Source: Clostridiales bacterium (lineage in GTDB: Bacteria > Bacillota > Clostridia > Peptostreptococcales > BM714). Taken from it: 5,843 nt of DNA. The notes below the pieces were generated by a model. The model ran no database searches. It saw nothing but the letters and a program-made list of their open reading frames with translations, and was not told the origin of the DNA. The position numbers were made by a program, and so were the translations under genes. Below are positions 1 to 5,843 of the stretch, piece after piece. The stretch covers positions 1 through 5,843 of the forward strand of contig PKTO01000342.1 of NCBI GenBank assembly GCA_002869095.1. The letters are read 5' to 3'. Position 1 is the stretch's first letter. Every line of letters begins with the position of its first letter.

Positions 1-1
1 G

Positions 2-229
2 CTCTTCATATTGGTCCTTCAGCAATTTGACGGTCTTTATCTCGGTCCCAAAATACTTGGAGAGAAGGTCGGATTGAAGCCGTTTTGGATAATTCTGGCT
101 ATCATTGTCGGTGGAAAGTTGTTTGGCGTGATGGGCATGCTTTTGGGAGCTCCTTTCGCGGCTGTCATAATAGAGTTTTTCAATCGATTCGTAAACAAGC
201 GCCTGGAGGCGAAGAAATTGGAACTCTAA
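2..229 (+). CDS. AI-2E family transporter (PerM/YdiK-like), C-terminal fragment
   Basis: This is the last 75 codons of a gene whose 5' part lies outside the window; the frame is open from base 2 to the TAA at 227-229. Seen: a motif of the form LxLQQFDGLYLGPKILG followed by VGLKPFWIILAIIVGG and MGMLLGAPFAAVI, two hydrophobic stretches, then a short charged tail ending KRLEAKKLEL. This pattern (QQ-x-E/D-G near the 'PKI-G' turn, then G-x-LFG-x-x-GMLL-x-x-P-x-A-A) is characteristic of the C-terminal membrane segments of the AI-2E/PerM family. Known family members are integral membrane exporters or permeases, some linked to autoinducer-2 or to Na+/H+ antiport, but the substrate cannot be told from this fragment. 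The gene is separated from uvrB by a terminator and is probably a different transcription unit. The family call is firm; the specific function is unknown. Confidence 0.85.
   Translation, partial: LFILVLQQFDGLYLGPKILGEKVGLKPFWIILAIIVGGKLFGVMGMLLGAPFAAVIIEFFNRFVNKRLEAKKLEL
143..171 (+). promoter_or_regulatory. candidate sigma-A promoter inside the upstream gene, possibly for uvrBA
   Basis: TTGGGA (143-148, 4 of 6 to the consensus -35) is followed after exactly 17 bases by CATAAT (166-171, 5 of 6 to the -10), with TG at 163-164 giving an extended -10. Transcription would start near 178 and give a leader of roughly 130 bases to uvrB that includes the terminator hairpin. It lies in coding sequence, so it may be chance. 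A weaker alternative is TTGCGG (244-249), 16 bases, TATAGA (266-271), whose start would fall inside the 3' arm of the hairpin. Confidence 0.35.
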
Positions 230-246
230 TGATTATGAGGACTTTG

Positions 247-291
247 CGGCAGAAGGTGTCCCGGGTATAGAGACATTTTCTGCCGTTTTTT
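247..291 (+). terminator. rho-independent terminator between the transporter gene and uvrB
   Basis: Bases 247-260 pair with 272-285 (14 pairs including two G-U pairs; outer arms CGGCAGAA and TTCTGCCG), leaving an 11-base loop, followed at once by six T (286-291). There is no matching A-run on the left, so it acts on plus-strand transcripts only. It begins 18 bases after the transporter stop codon, as expected for that gene's terminator, but it ends only two bases before the uvrB ribosome binding site. Confidence 0.88.
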
Positions 292-293
292 AT

Positions 294-299
294 AGGGGG
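294..299 (+). promoter_or_regulatory. ribosome binding site of uvrB
   Basis: AGGGGG, extended by TGA to resemble the AGGNGGTGA complement of the 16S rRNA 3' end, lies 7 bases before the ATG at 307. It decides for 307 over the out-of-frame ATG at 303. It follows the terminator T-run with only two bases between. Confidence 0.8.
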
Positions 300-306
300 T
301 GAATGA

Positions 307-2280
307 ATGGATCGCTTCAAGATAGTATCGGACTATTCTCCCAAGGGAGATCAGCCAAAGGCTATAAGAGGATTGGTGGAAAGCCTTTCCACAAAAGAAA
401 AATACAGGACTCTTCTGGGCGTGACAGGTTCCGGAAAGACATTCACCATGGCCAATGTGATAGAAAAAATTCAAAGGCCCACCTTGGTCATTGCACACAA
501 TAAGACATTGGCGGCCCAGCTATGCAGCGAGTTCAAGGAATTCTTTCCGGAAAACGCTGTAGAGTTTTTTGTCAGTTACTACGACTACTATCAGCCGGAA
601 GCATATGTTGCCCACAGCGACACATACATCGAGAAGGATGCAGACATAAACGACGAAATAGACAAGCTGAGGCATTCGGCGACAGCCTCGCTTTCCGAGA
701 GGCGCGACGTAATAATAGTTGCAAGCGTTTCATGCATATATGGACTTGGGGACCCGATCGACTACAACAATATGGTTCTGTCTGTAAGGCCAGGAATGGA
801 GAAGAGCCGGGATGAGATTGTCAGGAAGCTTGTCGATATACAATACGACAGAAACGACCTGAGCTTCGAAAGGAACACATTCAGGGTCAGGGGAGACACG
901 ATAGAAGTTTTTCCGGCTTCGTCTGGCGAAAAAGCAATCAGGATAGAGCTTTTCGGAGATGAAATCGACAGGATTACCGAAGTCAGCGCTCTCACGGGGG
1001 AAATTTTGGGGATTCGCCAACATGCCGCAATATTTCCTGCTTCCCACCATGTGACAAGCAAAGAAAAAATCGAAAAGGCGATTGCAAGGATCGAAGCTGA
1101 ATTGAAAAAGAGGCATGAATATTTTATAAGCAGAGAGAAATTCGTCGAGGCGCAAAGAATTCGCCAGAGAACCATGTATGACATGGAAATGCTTAGGGAA
1201 ATAGGATTCTGCAATGGAATCGAAAATTATTCAAGACATCTTTCCGGCAGGGGGGAGGGCGAGAGGCCATACACACTGATGGATTATTTTCCGGAGGACA
1301 TGCTGGTTGTGGTAGATGAATCGCATGTAACGCTGCCTCAGATAAGGGCAATGTATGCGGGCGACCGTTCGAGAAAGCAGAACCTTGTCGATTACGGCTT
1401 TCGATTGCCTTCAGCCCTTGACAACAGGCCTCTTGATTTCGGCGAATTCGAAAATTTGGCAAAGCAGATCGTTTGCGTAAGCGCCACTCCGGGGCCCTAC
1501 GAAAGAGAGAAAAGCTGCATCATAGTGGACCAGATAATCAGGCCTACAGGCCTTATTGACCCTGAAATCAGCGTGAGGCCGGTAAAAGGGCAAATAGACG
1601 ATTTGATAGGCGAAATCAATAAAAGAGCGGCAAAGAAACAGAGGACACTTGTTACAACACTTACAAAAAAAATGGCCGAGAGGCTCACCGAATACCTGGC
1701 TGAAACCGGAATCAAGGTAAGGTACATGCATTCCGACATAGACACTCTCGAGCGCATCGAGATAATACGCGAATTGCGGATCGGCACTTTTGACGTTCTT
1801 GTGGGTATAAATCTTCTCAGGGAGGGGCTGGACCTTCCCGAGGTCACTCTTGTGGCCATTCTCGATGCCGACAAGGAAGGATTCCTGAGGTCTGAGACAT
1901 CGCTCATACAAACCATTGGGCGTGCTTCGAGGAATGTTGACGGTTCTGTAATCATGTATGCTGATAAAATAACAAGGTCCATGGGCCTGGCGATAAAAGA
2001 AACCGAAAAGAGGAGAAAGATACAGTCCGACTACAATGAAAAGCACGGCATAACGCCAAGCACCATCAGAAAAAATGTGCGGGAGTTGATAGGTGCCACC
2101 AAAGTGGCTGACCAGGAAACTGTATTTGAAATGGAAGCCAGGATAAACAAGGATGAGTTGGATTCCATGATAGGCCATTTGAAAAAGGAAATGCAATCGG
2201 CTGCCAAAGCGCTTGAATTCGAGAGGGCTGCTGAAATAAGGGATCGCGTGGTTGAACTTGAAAAGAAACTGAAGAAATAG
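307..2280 (+). CDS. uvrB: UvrABC system protein B (excinuclease subunit, damage verification)
   Basis: Complete, 657 residues, the usual length of UvrB. UvrB is the helicase-fold ATPase that receives damaged DNA from UvrA, threads one strand behind a beta-hairpin to verify the lesion and then recruits UvrC. Seen: the N-terminal [13 protein letters not shown] signature; Walker A GVTGSGKT at 38-45 (K44); the beta-hairpin region with Y91, Y92, Y94 and Y95, then [19 protein letters not shown]; Walker B DESH at 337-340; VSATPGPYE; the [10 protein letters not shown] linker; helicase motif [11 protein letters not shown] from 535, with arginine-finger candidates R539 and R542; and a C-terminal UVR motif (about 616-657) of the type that binds UvrC. 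All key residues are present. The ATG at 307 has a strong ribosome binding site. uvrA follows after 10 bases with its Shine-Dalgarno overlapping this stop codon. No LexA/DinR box is visible upstream. Confidence 0.98.
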   Translation: MDRFKIVSDYSPKGDQPKAIRGLVESLSTKEKYRTLLGVTGSGKTFTMANVIEKIQRPTLVIAHNKTLAAQLCSEFKEFFPENAVEFFVSYYDYYQPEAYVAHSDTYIEKDADINDEIDKLRHSATASLSERRDVIIVASVSCIYGLGDPIDYNNMVLSVRPGMEKSRDEIVRKLVDIQYDRNDLSFERNTFRVRGDTIEVFPASSGEKAIRIELFGDEIDRITEVSALTGEILGIRQHAAIFPASHHVTSKEKIEKAIARIEAELKKRHEYFISREKFVEAQRIRQRTMYDMEMLREIGFCNGIENYSRHLSGRGEGERPYTLMDYFPEDMLVVVDESHVTLPQIRAMYAGDRSRKQNLVDYGFRLPSALDNRPLDFGEFENLAKQIVCVSATPGPYEREKSCIIVDQIIRPTGLIDPEISVRPVKGQIDDLIGEINKRAAKKQRTLVTTLTKKMAERLTEYLAETGIKVRYMHSDIDTLERIEIIRELRIGTFDVLVGINLLREGLDLPEVTLVAILDADKEGFLRSETSLIQTIGRASRNVDGSVIMYADKITRSMGLAIKETEKRRKIQSDYNEKHGITPSTIRKNVRELIGATKVADQETVFEMEARINKDELDSMIGHLKKEMQSAAKALEFERAAEIRDRVVELEKKLKK

Positions 2281-2284
2281 AGGG
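2279..2284 (+). promoter_or_regulatory. ribosome binding site of uvrA, overlapping the uvrB stop codon
   Basis: AGAGGG shares its first two bases with the uvrB TAG (2278-2280). It is 6 bases before the ATG at 2291, a normal spacing, but directly abuts the ATG at 2285, too close to serve it. This supports 2291 as the uvrA start and implies translational coupling with uvrB. Confidence 0.75.
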
Positions 2285-2290
2285 ATGGCA

Positions 2291-5119
2291 ATGTCAAAGA
2301 ATTATATTGAAATAAAAGGCGCAAAAGAACATAACCTGAAAAACATAGACGTAAAAATACCCAGGGACAAGTTGATAGTCATCACAGGCTTAAGCGGTTC
2401 GGGAAAATCTTCTCTTGCTTTTGACACAATATATGCAGAAGGACAGAGAAGGTACGTGGAGAGTCTTTCCGCCTACGCAAGGCAGTTCCTGGGACAAATG
2501 GAGAAACCCGATGTAGAGTATATAGAGGGTTTGTCTCCGGCGATTTCAATCGACCAAAAGACAACATCAAGGAATCCCAGATCCACCGTCGGCACGGTCA
2601 CGGAAATCTACGACTATTTGAGGCTGCTTTATGCAAGAATAGGAATACCGCATTGTCCCGTATGCGGAATTGAGATTTCGCAGCAAACCGTCGACCAGAT
2701 AGTCGACAAGATTATGACTCTTGAGGCAGACACTCGAATACAGATACTTTCGCCTGTAGTAAGGGGCAAAAAGGGAGAGCACAAGAAAGAAATCGAGAAA
2801 ATCAAAAAAGAAGGCTATGTCCGGGTAAGGATAGACGGCCAGATATTTGAAATTTCCGAGGAAATAGAGCTCGACAAGAACAAAAAGCATTCAATAGACA
2901 TAATAATTGACCGCCTGGTAATAAGGGAAGGAATCGAATCAAGGCTGAGCGATTCTTTGGAAACGGCATTGGGCCTGGCCGATGGAATAGTAGCAATCAA
3001 TTTGCTCGATGGCGACGACATGACATTCAACACCAAATTTTCATGCCCCGAGCATGGACAGGGAATTGCCGAGATGGAGCCGAGAATGTTCTCCTTCAAC
3101 AGTCCATACGGAGCCTGCACCAAATGCAAGGGAATCGGATACGAACTCAAGGTCGATCCCGATCTTGTGGTTCCAAACAAAAAGCTTTCAATAAAAGAAG
3201 GCGCGGTCGACCCCATTTCAACAAGCGGGGAAGGCACATACTATGTTCAAATGATAGAGAGTCTTGCAAAAGACCATTCGGTTGACATGGACATGCCTTT
3301 TTACAAGCTTCCGGACAAGTTTGTGCAGGAACTGCTCTATGGAAGCGGATCACGAAACATCGAATTCACATATGAAAGCCGTTATGGAGGATTCAGAAAA
3401 TACAGAGCGCCTTTTGAGGGTATGGTAAGAAATCTTGAAAGGCGATACATAGAAACCAATTCGGATTACATGCGAAAGAAAATAGAGGAATACATGAGCA
3501 TGATAGAGTGCGACATGTGCAATGGCGACAGATTGAAAAAAGAATCGCTTTCGGTTTCTGTAGGAGGTTTCAACATTTCCCAAGTCACCCGCTTTTCGAT
3601 AAGGGAGGCGGTGGATTTCTTCAAAGGATTGAAGCTTGACCCCAAAAAAGGCAAAATAGCGGAGCAGATACTGAAGGAAATCCTTGACCGGCTTGAGTTT
3701 CTGGAAAATGTGGGGCTTGACTACCTTACGCTCGCAAGAGCCGCCGGGACACTTTCGGGAGGGGAATCCCAAAGGATTCGCTTGGCCACGCAGATAGGCT
3801 CCGGGTTGGTGGGAGTGCTTTACATTTTAGACGAACCAAGCATAGGGCTTCATCAGAAGGACAATGGAATGCTGCTGAAGACACTTAGGGATTTGACCGA
3901 TATAGGCAACACTCTTATCGTAGTAGAGCATGATGAAGAAACAATAAGATTCGCCGACCATGTCATAGACATAGGCCCGGGAGCGGGAGAGCATGGCGGA
4001 TACATCATGGCTGAGGGAACTCCGGATGAGATAATAAAAAATGAAGATTCCATAACCGGCCAATATCTGAGCGGGGCCAAGAAAATCGACATCCCCAAAA
4101 AAAGGCGCCCCGCAGACGGGCATTTCATAGAAATCAATGGCGCGGAAGAAAACAATCTTAAGAACATCGATGTCAAATTCCCCCTGAAAGTCTTCACATG
4201 CGTAACGGGTGTCTCGGGCTCAGGCAAAAGCAGTCTCATAAACGAAATATTGTACAAGAGCGCAGCGGCAAAGATACACAGGGCCAAAAAGAAGCCTGGA
4301 AAACACGAAGGAATATCGGGATTGGAGTTCATAGACAAGGTTATAGACATCGACCAGTCTCCAATAGGGAGGACACCGAGGTCGAACCCGGCTACTTATA
4401 CAGGTGTATTCGATCCTATACGCGACATATTCGCCAGCTTGCCCGACTCGAAAATGCGGGGGTACAAGAAAGGCAGGTTCAGCTTCAATGTAAAAGGCGG
4501 CAGGTGCGAAGCATGCAAGGGCGACGGCATCATAAAGATAGAGATGCACTTTCTTCCTGATGTATACGTAGAGTGCGATGTATGCAAGGGAAAGAGGTAC
4601 AACAGGGAGACTCTTGAAGTAAAGTACAAGGGCAGGAATATTTCGGAAGTTCTCGACATGACCGTTGAAGAAGCTCTTCGATTTTTTGAAAACATACCCA
4701 AGATACAAAGGAAACTGAAAACTTTGAATGATGTGGGGCTCGGCTATATAAGGCTTGGCCAGCCTTCGACCCAGCTTTCGGGAGGGGAGGCGCAAAGGAT
4801 TAAGCTTGCGTCGGAATTGAGCAAGCGAGCAACAGGAAGAACCCTTTATATACTTGACGAGCCAACTACCGGTTTGCACATGGCAGATGTCCACAAGTTG
4901 ATAAGCGTAATCGAAAAATTGGTAAAATCAGGAAATACGGTAATAATAATCGAGCATAATTTCGATGTGATAAAATCCGCCGATTATATTATAGACCTTG
5001 GCCCGGAGGGCGGACACAGGGGTGGAAGAGTCATAGCCCAGGGAACGCCTGAAGAGATAGCCCTGTGTGAAAATTCCTACACCGGGCAGTATTTGAGTAA
5101 AGTATTGCAGGAAAAATAA
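2291..5119 (+). CDS. uvrA: UvrABC system protein A (excinuclease ATPase, damage recognition)
   Basis: Complete, 942 residues from the ATG at 2291, typical of UvrA. An in-frame ATG at 2285 would add two residues but has no spaced ribosome binding site; the chosen product begins [19 protein letters not shown], as family members do. UvrA is a cytoplasmic tandem ABC ATPase that dimerises, finds distorted DNA and loads UvrB. Seen: Walker [10 protein letters not shown] at 33-41 (K39); the UvrB-binding and insertion region; zinc module CPEH at 252-255 with CTKC at 276-279; signature LSGGES at 488-493; Walker B ILDEP at 512-516; second Walker A GVSGSGKS at 640-647 (K646); C-terminal zinc finger CEAC 739-742 / CDVC 762-765; second signature LSGGEA at 829-834; Walker [11 protein letters not shown] with D856 and E857. 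Further CxxC pairs occur at 122-125 and 407-410. The first zinc module has His in place of one Cys. It forms an operon with uvrB. Confidence 0.98.
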   Translation: MSKNYIEIKGAKEHNLKNIDVKIPRDKLIVITGLSGSGKSSLAFDTIYAEGQRRYVESLSAYARQFLGQMEKPDVEYIEGLSPAISIDQKTTSRNPRSTVGTVTEIYDYLRLLYARIGIPHCPVCGIEISQQTVDQIVDKIMTLEADTRIQILSPVVRGKKGEHKKEIEKIKKEGYVRVRIDGQIFEISEEIELDKNKKHSIDIIIDRLVIREGIESRLSDSLETALGLADGIVAINLLDGDDMTFNTKFSCPEHGQGIAEMEPRMFSFNSPYGACTKCKGIGYELKVDPDLVVPNKKLSIKEGAVDPISTSGEGTYYVQMIESLAKDHSVDMDMPFYKLPDKFVQELLYGSGSRNIEFTYESRYGGFRKYRAPFEGMVRNLERRYIETNSDYMRKKIEEYMSMIECDMCNGDRLKKESLSVSVGGFNISQVTRFSIREAVDFFKGLKLDPKKGKIAEQILKEILDRLEFLENVGLDYLTLARAAGTLSGGESQRIRLATQIGSGLVGVLYILDEPSIGLHQKDNGMLLKTLRDLTDIGNTLIVVEHDEETIRFADHVIDIGPGAGEHGGYIMAEGTPDEIIKNEDSITGQYLSGAKKIDIPKKRRPADGHFIEINGAEENNLKNIDVKFPLKVFTCVTGVSGSGKSSLINEILYKSAAAKIHRAKKKPGKHEGISGLEFIDKVIDIDQSPIGRTPRSNPATYTGVFDPIRDIFASLPDSKMRGYKKGRFSFNVKGGRCEACKGDGIIKIEMHFLPDVYVECDVCKGKRYNRETLEVKYKGRNISEVLDMTVEEALRFFENIPKIQRKLKTLNDVGLGYIRLGQPSTQLSGGEAQRIKLASELSKRATGRTLYILDEPTTGLHMADVHKLISVIEKLVKSGNTVIIIEHNFDVIKSADYIIDLGPEGGHRGGRVIAQGTPEEIALCENSYTGQYLSKVLQEK

Positions 5120-5139
5120 AAAGAACCCTTAAAGGGTTC
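5111..5139 (-). terminator. minus-strand terminator of the small antisense gene, overlapping the uvrA 3' end
   Basis: GAACCC at 5123-5128 pairs with GGGTTC at 5134-5139 (six pairs, 5-base TTAAA between; the palindrome is perfect out to the central base). Read on the minus strand, the hairpin is followed by TTTTTATTTTTC, a good U-tract. On the plus strand it is followed by GGGAGTG, so it is not a convincing intrinsic terminator for uvrA. It begins 16 bases after the stop codon of the minus-strand small ORF, and its T-run covers the uvrA stop codon. Confidence 0.72.
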
Positions 5140-5155
5140 GGGAGTGATTGAAATT

Positions 5156-5308
5156 CTATAGACGCAACGAAACAAATTGCATAAGGAGACTATTGCCGCC
5201 CATAAGAACCTTCGATGTGATAAATTGTAAAAAATAAACGATTAGCAATACCAATATGCTGGCCCCAAAGGCCTTAAGCCTCGGTAAAGGGGGCTTGTCG
5301 CTGGTCAT
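5156..5308 (-). CDS. small predicted single-pass membrane protein, 50 residues, unknown function
   Basis: Read on the minus strand from ATG (5308-5306) to TAG (5158-5156). I do not recognise its family. Seen: a short polar, proline-rich N-terminus (MTSDKPPLPRLKA), a hydrophobic stretch at about residues 14-31 (FGASILVLLIVYFLQFI) that would make one membrane helix, then a mostly hydrophobic tail containing MGGNS and ending VSLRL. No cysteine, signal-peptidase site or lipobox is seen. An in-frame TAG two codons upstream fixes the start at this ATG or later. Support for a real gene comes from the ordered signals around it: an extended -10 at 5358-5350, AGGAGA at 5326-5321, and a hairpin with U-tract right after the stop. 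The ribosome binding site spacing (about 13 bases) is long. It converges with uvrA and diverges from uvrC. It might instead be an antisense or regulatory RNA. Confidence 0.6.
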   Translation of the reverse strand: MTSDKPPLPRLKAFGASILVLLIVYFLQFITSKVLMGGNSLLMQFVSLRL

Positions 5309-5320
5309 AGCCTAAATCAC

Positions 5321-5326
5321 TCTCCT
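5321..5326 (-). promoter_or_regulatory. ribosome binding site of the minus-strand small ORF
   Basis: On the minus strand this reads AGGAGA, followed by GTGAT. The AGGAG core is about 13 bases before the ATG at 5308, at the long end of the working range, so initiation may be modest. A GTG just after the core cannot be used because it is followed almost at once by an in-frame stop. Confidence 0.5.
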
Positions 5327-5349
5327 AAGTAATAATAATAGTTTAGGTA

Positions 5350-5358
5350 ATTCTAACA
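5350..5358 (-). promoter_or_regulatory. extended -10 promoter for the minus-strand small gene
   Basis: On the minus strand it reads TGTTAGAAT: TG, one base, then TAGAAT (5 of 6 to TATAAT). The best -35 at 17 bases is only TTTCAA, but extended -10 promoters need little -35. Transcription would start near 5343, giving a leader of about 35 bases and a transcript of about 230 bases ending at the hairpin at 5139-5111. Confidence 0.5.
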
Positions 5359-5380
5359 CATAAATGAATTAATTGAAAGC

Positions 5381-5391
5381 AAAGCGGTGAT
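5381..5391 (+). promoter_or_regulatory. ribosome binding site of uvrC
   Basis: AAAGCGGTGAT closely follows the AAGGAGGTGAT complement of the 16S rRNA end, with GGTGAT exact. Aligned this way, the AGGAGG position ends 8 bases before the GTG at 5396. The in-frame GTG at 5387 lies inside this site and is therefore unlikely to be the start. Confidence 0.65.
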
Positions 5392-5395
5392 TAAT

Positions 5396-5843
5396 GTGGA
5401 AACTTTGAAAACAATTGCAAATAAAGCTCCCCTTGAGCCCGGCGTTTACTTGATGAAAAACTCAAATGGAAGAATCATATATGTGGGAAAAGCGAAATCG
5501 CTCAAAAAGCGCCTGAAACAGTATGTCAACGGTGGACGTCTCGAGCCCAAGGTAAAGGCCATGATGGGACACGTAAGAGACATAGAGTACATCATAACCG
5601 ACAGCGAAGTTGAGGCGCTTGTGCTTGAACTCAACTTCATAAAGGAGGAAAAGCCTCCATACAATATAATGCTGCGGGATGACAAGTCATATCCTTATAT
5701 AAAAGTGACACTGGATGAAGAATATCCCAGGGTAATAAAAACGAGGAATGTGAAAAAAGACGGTGCCAGGTACTTTGGACCCTATCCCAATACAGGCTAT
5801 GTCAATCTTATGGTCAATTTGATAAACGACAGCTTTCCAATAA
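5396..5843 (+). CDS. uvrC: UvrABC system protein C (dual-incision nuclease), N-terminal part
   Basis: The first 149 codons; the gene continues past the right edge. UvrC is recruited by UvrB at the lesion and makes the 3' cut with its N-terminal GIY-YIG domain and the 5' cut with its C-terminal RNase H-like domain, which is not in view. Seen: the start METLKTIANKAPLEPGVYLM; the GIY-YIG domain (GVY at 16-18, IIYVGKAKSLKKRLKQY from 27) with Y18, Y29, K32, R39, Y43, E78 and N90 matching the known catalytic positions of the family; then LRDDKSYPYIKV and the ARYFGPYPNTG segment standard for UvrC. Start GTG 5396 was chosen from the ribosome binding site and the family N-terminus. The out-of-frame ATG at 5394 leads to a stop after four codons. 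No clear plus-strand promoter is seen just upstream, so uvrC may be read from uvrBA. Confidence 0.96.
   Translation, partial: METLKTIANKAPLEPGVYLMKNSNGRIIYVGKAKSLKKRLKQYVNGGRLEPKVKAMMGHVRDIEYIITDSEVEALVLELNFIKEEKPPYNIMLRDDKSYPYIKVTLDEEYPRVIKTRNVKKDGARYFGPYPNTGYVNLMVNLINDSFPI

Noticed and set aside
200..211. CGCC-TGGA-GGCG small hairpin near the end of the transporter gene as a regulatory antiterminator
   Set aside because: It has only four pairs, lies within coding sequence, and shows no complementarity to the arms of the downstream terminator.
1411..2196. Long minus-strand open frame (261 codons) inside uvrB, and a similar one of 224 codons at 4220-4894 inside uvrA
   Set aside because: Both lie wholly within confidently coding genes, have no ribosome binding site or promoter that I can see, and their translations look like antisense shadows without recognisable domains.
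2285..2290. ATG at 2285 as the uvrA start
   Set aside because: The AGAGGG ribosome binding site directly abuts it with no spacing, whereas the ATG at 2291 has a 6-base spacing and gives the usual UvrA N-terminus.
5123..5139. GAACCC-TTAAA-GGGTTC palindrome as a LexA/DinR operator
   Set aside because: The GAAC and GTTC halves are 9 bases apart rather than 4, the site lies at the 3' end of uvrA rather than at a promoter, and the adjoining T-run on the minus strand fits a terminator much better.
5320..5395. A plus-strand promoter for uvrC in the AT-rich stretch (TAATAATAATAG and nearby)
   Set aside because: Several -10-like hexamers exist, but none has an acceptable -35 at 16-18 bases or a TG extension; AT-rich composition explains them.
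1..5843. CRISPR arrays, tRNA or rRNA genes, insertion sequences, phage or defence genes
   Set aside because: I saw no regular repeats, RNA-gene signatures, transposase motifs or terminal inverted repeats; the window is almost fully accounted for by housekeeping genes.

Overview
The window carries the nucleotide excision repair (NER) genes of what looks like a member of the Clostridia (Bacillota). The proteins are of Gram-positive type, AGG/AGA and ATA codons are frequent, the ribosome binding sites are strong, and the order is uvrB-uvrA-uvrC. I cannot name a genus from the sequence alone.

Layout. Bases 2-229 are the 3' end of an AI-2E/PerM-type membrane transporter gene. A strong rho-independent terminator (247-291) follows and sits only a few bases before the ribosome binding site of uvrB (307-2280). 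uvrA (2291-5119) begins 10 bases after the uvrB stop codon, and its Shine-Dalgarno sequence overlaps that stop, so the two are almost certainly one operon with coupled translation. uvrC starts at a GTG at 5396 and runs off the right edge; the first 149 codons are present, including the whole GIY-YIG nuclease domain.

The 276 bases between uvrA and uvrC are not empty. On the minus strand they hold a complete small transcription unit: an extended -10 promoter, an AGGAGA ribosome binding site, a 50-codon ORF (5308 down to 5156) for a probable single-pass membrane protein, and a hairpin with a U-tract whose run of T lies over the uvrA stop codon. This small gene converges on uvrA and diverges from uvrC. 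I do not recognise its family.

How the genes work together. UvrA dimers find damage and load UvrB. UvrB verifies the lesion with its beta-hairpin and recruits UvrC through its C-terminal UVR motif. UvrC then cuts on both sides, the 3' cut being made by the GIY-YIG domain seen here. The coding sequences look intact and ordinary. The parts worth a second look are regulatory: the terminator pressed against uvrB, the absence of a recognisable LexA/DinR box, and the antisense small gene between uvrA and uvrC.
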